Of a stretch of DNA of 9,733 nt, positions 6,523-9,733 are shown in pieces (the stretch's first letter is position 1; each line of letters opens with the position of its first letter). Source of the stretch: Clostridium sp. UBA5530 (lineage in GTDB: Bacteria > Bacillota > Clostridia > Clostridiales > Clostridiaceae); the NCBI GenBank assembly GCA_002423705.1, contig DINW01000036.1, positions 9,365 to 19,097 on the forward strand, given 5' to 3'. The notes below the pieces were generated by a model, which was not told where the DNA came from, made no database searches, and saw only the letters and a program-made list of their open reading frames with translations. The translations under genes were made by a program, and so were the position numbers.

Positions 6523-8523
6523 CTAAGGTTTGATGCCATATTTTTTGCATTTTAAAGATACAGTTCTATGGGTAAGTCCTAAAGCCTTACCAGCTTTATT
6601 AAAGCTTCCATATTGCTTCATGGCAGCTCTGATAATCTCTTTTTCGTAATCCTCAAAGGGCATAACTTCTCCATTTATGGTATTTATTAAAGAATCCGTA
6701 TTGCTATTATTATCACGAAATTGCAAAGGAAGGTCCTTTGCAGTTATTATTGAACCGTCACATAGATTTATGGCTCTCTCTATTATGTTTTCAAGCTCTC
6801 TAATGTTACCAGGCCAACTATAGGCTTCTAATAAAGAAAGAGTCTCTTCGTCTATGCCAACTATTTCTTTATGCAAATCCTTATTAAATTTATTTATGAA
6901 ATGTTGAACTAATATATTGACATCATCTTGTCTATCCCTAAGGGGTGGAAGGGTTACAGATATTACGTTTAATCTATAATATAAATCTTCCCTAAAGGAA
7001 CCTTCAGTTATCATTTTTTCCAAAGGTCTATTAGTAGCAGCGATGATTCTTACGTCAACCTTTTGAGGTGAAATGGAACCAAGGCTTTCAAACTCCTTTT
7101 CCTGAAGAACCCTTAGAAGTTTTACCTGCATAGAAAGAGGCATATCTCCTATTTCATCTAGAAATATAGTACCTTCATTAGCTATGGCAAACTTACCAGG
7201 TTTGCTTTTGGAAGCACCTGTGAAGGCACCCTTCTCATAACCAAAAAGTTCACTTTCCATAAGAGATTCAGGAATGGCAGCACAATTGACTTTTATAAAA
7301 GGCTTATTATGACGGAGACTATTACAATGAATAGCTTTGGCTATAAGCTCCTTTCCAGTACCACTTTCTCCACGAACTAGAACCGTAGAAGAACTTTGAG
7401 AAGCCTTTTTACATACAGATAATACATCCTTTAGATTAGAATTAAAGCCTATAATGTTCTTAAAGGAAGATTTTTCACGGGTGTGCTTCATTAACTCATT
7501 TTTATAGTAATCTAGTTCTGCTTCATATTTTTCAACTTTGCTCATCCAATGGCGTATCTCGCTGAGTGGTTTAGATGAAGAGATAACACCTTTAAATTCT
7601 CCATCTATGAAAATCGGTTCAATGTTAGAGATTATTTCCGTATTATGTTTTGTGGATATTACATTTTCTACTTTTTCTCTAGTGCTAAAAGCTTTCATTC
7701 TTAGCCCATTAGGAGATAAATCTATTAAATCATGGCCAATGACATCTAAAGCAGTTACATTAAAGGTATTTTCATAAGCTGGGTTTACATAGGTTATTTT
7801 CCTGTTTTCATCTACAAAACAGATTAGATCATGGGAGGACTCTAAAAGTTTTTTAAACCTAGCATTGATTTCTTTCATACCAACTATTTCTGAAATGTCT
7901 TGAAATACACCTACGGCACCTATTATTGAATTATGAGAAAGAATTGGGCAACGATTTACCATAAGAATATGATTGTTTATATGCTGAATCTTTCCTATTT
8001 CTTTTTGTCCATTTTGAACTATGTAGGGCAAATCTGAGTTGGGAATTATATCGGTAACACAATGACCAATTATATCCTTAAAGGGTTTTCCTAAAATATT
8101 TAAAGTATAATTATTTATATTAGATATAGTATAGTTAGAGTCTATAACTAGTATACCAACAGGAAGGTTAGACAAAATTTGAGCATTTGCTATGGTGCTT
8201 TCTTGAATTATGGCGTCTATATTGTTCATGGTACTATAATTGGAAGATAGCTCTATATCTATATAATCATAAAGCTCCTGTACTGCCTTGGTAGAAGCAT
8301 AATTAGAATTTTTAGCGCCTATGGTGATTGTTTCATTTTTTTGAATTCTTAAAGAGATTAAGGCTAATATGCTAATACCTATGAAAGAATCATCATTCTT
8401 CCTTTTGATAAGAAGTTCAACCCCATATCTTCCCTTTAACTCAGCAGCCTTATTTACAATCATGGCAGCAATTCTTGTATGTAAACCATTTTCTATATTT
8501 ATCAATAAATCTTTAGTAGTCAA
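6523..8523 (-). CDS. Sigma-54 activator with N-terminal HPr-like domain (HPr-PAS-PAS-AAA-HTH)
   Basis: 666-residue enhancer-binding activator of RNA polymerase with sigma-54. Residues 1-92 resemble the PTS phosphocarrier HPr: NGLHTRIAA places His15 and Arg17 at the phosphorylation site (Ile replaces the usual Pro), and Ser51 in ISILALISLRI aligns with the regulatory Ser46 of HPr. Two PAS domains follow (about 112-215 and 222-325), then a short coiled coil. The AAA+ domain (about 356-590) has Walker A GESGTGKE (385-392), the sigma-54 contact loop GAFTGA (432-437), Walker B GTIFLDE (451-457) and REDLYYR (511-517). A Fis-type HTH closes the protein (about 637-663). The start is TTG, set by a GAGGTG site. 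It is divergent from ptsI, whose sigma-54 promoter it probably controls; PTS phosphorylation and a PAS ligand are the likely inputs (inferred). No family name is certain. Confidence 0.93.
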   Translation of the reverse strand: MTTKDLLINIENGLHTRIAAMIVNKAAELKGRYGVELLIKRKNDDSFIGISILALISLRIQKNETITIGAKNSNYASTKAVQELYDYIDIELSSNYSTMNNIDAIIQESTIANAQILSNLPVGILVIDSNYTISNINNYTLNILGKPFKDIIGHCVTDIIPNSDLPYIVQNGQKEIGKIQHINNHILMVNRCPILSHNSIIGAVGVFQDISEIVGMKEINARFKKLLESSHDLICFVDENRKITYVNPAYENTFNVTALDVIGHDLIDLSPNGLRMKAFSTREKVENVISTKHNTEIISNIEPIFIDGEFKGVISSSKPLSEIRHWMSKVEKYEAELDYYKNELMKHTREKSSFKNIIGFNSNLKDVLSVCKKASQSSSTVLVRGESGTGKELIAKAIHCNSLRHNKPFIKVNCAAIPESLMESELFGYEKGAFTGASKSKPGKFAIANEGTIFLDEIGDMPLSMQVKLLRVLQEKEFESLGSISPQKVDVRIIAATNRPLEKMITEGSFREDLYYRLNVISVTLPPLRDRQDDVNILVQHFINKFNKDLHKEIVGIDEETLSLLEAYSWPGNIRELENIIERAINLCDGSIITAKDLPLQFRDNNSNTDSLINTINGEVMPFEDYEKEIIRAAMKQYGSFNKAGKALGLTHRTVSLKCKKYGIKP

Positions 8524-8529
8524 TTAGTT

Positions 8530-8535
8530 CACCTC
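8530..8535 (-). promoter_or_regulatory. Ribosome binding site for the TTG start of the activator
   Basis: Read on the minus strand, GAGGTG lies six bases before a TTG start codon at 8523-8521. No ATG lies in frame near this point, and the HPr-like domain begins directly after it, so the TTG is well supported. Confidence 0.8.
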
Positions 8536-8557
8536 ATATAATCAAAAAAATAAATAA

Positions 8558-8578
8558 TGTTGATAAAAAATATCAACA
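8558..8578. promoter_or_regulatory. Operator-like inverted repeat 1 (activator leader)
   Basis: TGTTGATA and TATCAACA flank AAAAA, a perfect 8-bp palindrome with a five-base spacer. Its centre (8568) is 31 bases from that of repeat 2, about three helical turns, so both would lie on the same DNA face. It sits in the predicted leader of the activator transcript. It could also form an RNA hairpin, but repetition of the motif at two other places favours a protein site. Confidence 0.7.
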
Positions 8579-8590
8579 ACTAAAAATGTA

Positions 8591-8607
8591 TTGATACTTT
8601 TTATCAA
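8591..8607. promoter_or_regulatory. Operator-like inverted repeat 2 (over the activator start point)
   Basis: TTGATA and TATCAA flank CTTTT, with the same arms and five-base spacer as repeat 1. It lies just beyond the -10 box of the predicted minus-strand promoter, overlapping the expected transcript start near 8606. A bound protein there would be expected to reduce expression of the activator. Confidence 0.7.
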
Positions 8608-8612
8608 CACCA

Positions 8613-8641
8613 ATATTAAAATAATTTAGCACAAAAGTCAA
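8613..8641 (-). promoter_or_regulatory. Predicted sigma-A promoter of the activator gene
   Basis: On the minus strand, TTGACT (8641-8636) and TAATAT (8618-8613) are separated by exactly 17 bases, each with five of six consensus bases. Transcription would begin near 8606, giving a leader of about 83 bases that contains repeats 1 and 2. Confidence 0.6.
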
Positions 8642-8743
8642 CTTAAAACTGAAGATATATAAAAATATTCATATATAATAATAAAAAGTAATAAAATATA
8701 TCCCTTGGTGCAAAAAATAATGTATAATTTAAATATGAGGCAT

Positions 8744-8758
8744 TGATAAAAAATATCA
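8744..8758. promoter_or_regulatory. Operator-like inverted repeat 3 (enhancer site for ptsI)
   Basis: TGATA and TATCA flank AAAAA; the left arm and spacer are identical to repeat 1 (TTGATAAAAAATATCA). The outermost pair is lost on the right. Its centre is about 109 bases before the expected ptsI transcript start, in the usual range for sigma-54 activator sites. It is the best candidate binding site for the divergent activator. Confidence 0.7.
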
Positions 8759-8833
8759 TGAAAATATTTACATCATATAATTTATGAAACATGGATACCA
8801 TTAAAGATAAGGGAATCTGTTGTTAATAAATTA

Positions 8834-8849
8834 TGGCATGAAAATTGCT
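8834..8849 (+). promoter_or_regulatory. Sigma-54 (-24/-12) promoter of ptsI
   Basis: TGGCAT-N5-TTGCT matches the sigma-54 consensus TGGCAC-N5-TTGCW at all but one position, with the required ten bases between the invariant GG (8835-8836) and GC (8847-8848). Transcription would start near 8860, about 30 bases before ptsI. A sigma-54 activator gene directly across the gap strengthens the call. Confidence 0.88.
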
Positions 8850-8890
8850 TTATATATTAACAAGAATATTTAAACAGGAGGAACTGTGGG

Positions 8891-9733
8891 ATGAAAAAAG
8901 GAATAGCAGCTTCAAAGGGTTATGCAATAGGAACAGTAGTGGTAAAAGAAAATGAAGATATAGTAATAACAGATGAAAAGATTACTGACGTAGTAGAAGA
9001 AAAGAAAAAGCTTCAGCAGTCATTGGAGAAGAGCAGAACCCAAATATCAGCTATCAAGGATAAAGCTTTAAAGGAAATGGGAGAAGAGAAAGCATCAGTT
9101 TTTGACAGCCATTTAATGCTTTTAGATGACCCAGAGTTTACTGGAGCTATGGAAATAGAGATAGAATCTAATAAAAATAATGCTTTAAAGGCTGTAGATT
9201 CAGTAGCACAAACTTTCTTAATGATATTTGAAACCATGGAAGATGAATATATGAGAGAAAGGGCAGCAGACATTAAGGATGTTGCTAACAGAATAAAGTT
9301 AAATTTATCAGGTAAAGCCATGGGATTCCATATAGATAATTCTAATACCATAGTTGTGGCTCATGATTTGACTCCATCAGATACGGCACAATTGGATAAG
9401 AGCAAGGTTGTAGCTTTTTTAACAGATATAGGAGGAAGAACCTCTCATAGTGCTATAATGGCTAGAACTTTAGAAATACCAGCCATAGTAGGATTACAGG
9501 ACATAACTAAAACAGTGAAAAATGGAGATAAGGTTATAGTAGATGGTATAGAGGGAATAGTTATACTAAACCCTGATGAAGATACTATAAAACAATATGA
9601 AGCTAAAAAACAAACTTTTGAAAAAGAAAAACAACAATTGAAAAAGCTTATAGATGTAAAGGTTAAAACTAAGGCGGGAAAAAGAGTTGAAGTAGCTGGA
9701 AACATCGGTAAACCAGAAGATGTTCATAAGGTT
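8891..9733 (+). CDS. ptsI: PTS enzyme I (phosphoenolpyruvate-protein phosphotransferase), N-terminal half
   Basis: First 281 codons of enzyme I, cut by the window end; the full family protein is about 570 residues. It takes phosphate from phosphoenolpyruvate and passes it to HPr, the first step of PTS sugar uptake, in the cytoplasm. The start MKKGIAASKGYAIG is typical, as are the helical HPr-binding region (about residues 30-145, with SVFDSHLMLLDDPEF) and the phosphohistidine domain GGRTSHSAIMAR, with the active His at residue 186. The sequence ends in the linker to the PEP-binding domain (KAGKRVEVAGNIG). An AGGAGG site lies nine bases before the ATG. A general housekeeping ptsI would usually sit beside ptsH under a sigma-A promoter; here it stands alone upstream and is under sigma-54 control, suggesting a dedicated or conditionally expressed copy. 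What follows it is unseen. Confidence 0.95.
   Translation, partial: MKKGIAASKGYAIGTVVVKENEDIVITDEKITDVVEEKKKLQQSLEKSRTQISAIKDKALKEMGEEKASVFDSHLMLLDDPEFTGAMEIEIESNKNNALKAVDSVAQTFLMIFETMEDEYMRERAADIKDVANRIKLNLSGKAMGFHIDNSNTIVVAHDLTPSDTAQLDKSKVVAFLTDIGGRTSHSAIMARTLEIPAIVGLQDITKTVKNGDKVIVDGIEGIVILNPDEDTIKQYEAKKQTFEKEKQQLKKLIDVKVKTKAGKRVEVAGNIGKPEDVHKV

Larger units (their letters stand above)
8524..8890. other. Divergent regulatory region between the activator gene and ptsI
   Basis: This 367-base stretch contains no gene. It holds the activator's ribosome site and promoter, three similar inverted repeats, a very A/T-rich middle (about 8641-8700) with short A tracts that could favour bending, the -24/-12 promoter, and the ptsI ribosome site AGGAGG (8876-8881). 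Bases 8761-8830 show nothing I can assign. Confidence 0.8.

Noticed and set aside
8723..8728. TATAAT as a sigma-A promoter for ptsI
   Set aside because: No acceptable -35 box lies 16-18 bases upstream; the TTGGTG at 8705 is only 12 bases away. The same holds for the TATAAT at 8776.
8791..8801. ATGG-ATA-CCAT inverted repeat upstream of the sigma-54 promoter
   Set aside because: Its four-base arms are short, it is unrelated to the three larger repeats, and it is not repeated elsewhere.
9013..9705. Two minus-strand open frames opposite ptsI
   Set aside because: They overlap the conserved enzyme I reading frame and encode Ser/Phe-rich sequence typical of shadows.

Overview
The window is A+T-rich DNA with AGA/ATA-rich codon use, strong AGGAGG-type ribosome binding sites and sigma-54 control of a phosphotransferase gene. 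Together these suggest a member of the Clostridia (Clostridium-like Firmicutes). The species cannot be named from the sequence alone.

Bases 1 to about 4330 are the 3' part of a citrate lyase operon on the plus strand: the tail of citE (beta subunit), complete citF (alpha subunit), then the maturation genes citC (acetylating ligase), citX and citG (the two enzymes that make and attach the prosthetic group). The acyl carrier gene citD is not in view and is presumably upstream with the rest of citE. A strong hairpin and a possible internal promoter separate the structural genes from the maturation genes. citC, citX and citG are packed head to tail, with a 1-base gap and a 4-base overlap. A membrane-anchored TPR protein follows closely and may be the last gene of the unit.

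Bases about 5075 to 6430 are a decayed stretch. A CPBP (CAAX-type) membrane protease gene is split by at least two lesions. A Fic-domain gene has lost its start or its frame; its inhibitory glutamate is changed to glycine and its catalytic motif is altered. A 12-bp bidirectional terminator closes this stretch against the convergent gene on the right.

Bases 6523 to 9733 form a divergent regulatory pair. On the minus strand lies a 666-residue sigma-54 activator with an unusual layout: an HPr-like domain, two PAS domains, an AAA+ domain and a Fis-type HTH. On the plus strand lies ptsI (PTS enzyme I, cut by the window end), preceded by a near-perfect -24/-12 promoter. The 367-base gap holds three copies of a TTGATA-N5-TATCAA inverted repeat. 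One lies upstream of the sigma-54 promoter, as an enhancer would. The other two are three helical turns apart, just downstream of the predicted start of the activator's own transcript. The simplest reading is a feedback circuit: the activator switches on ptsI and limits itself, and enzyme I can in principle phosphorylate the activator's HPr-like domain. This pair is the most interesting part of the window.
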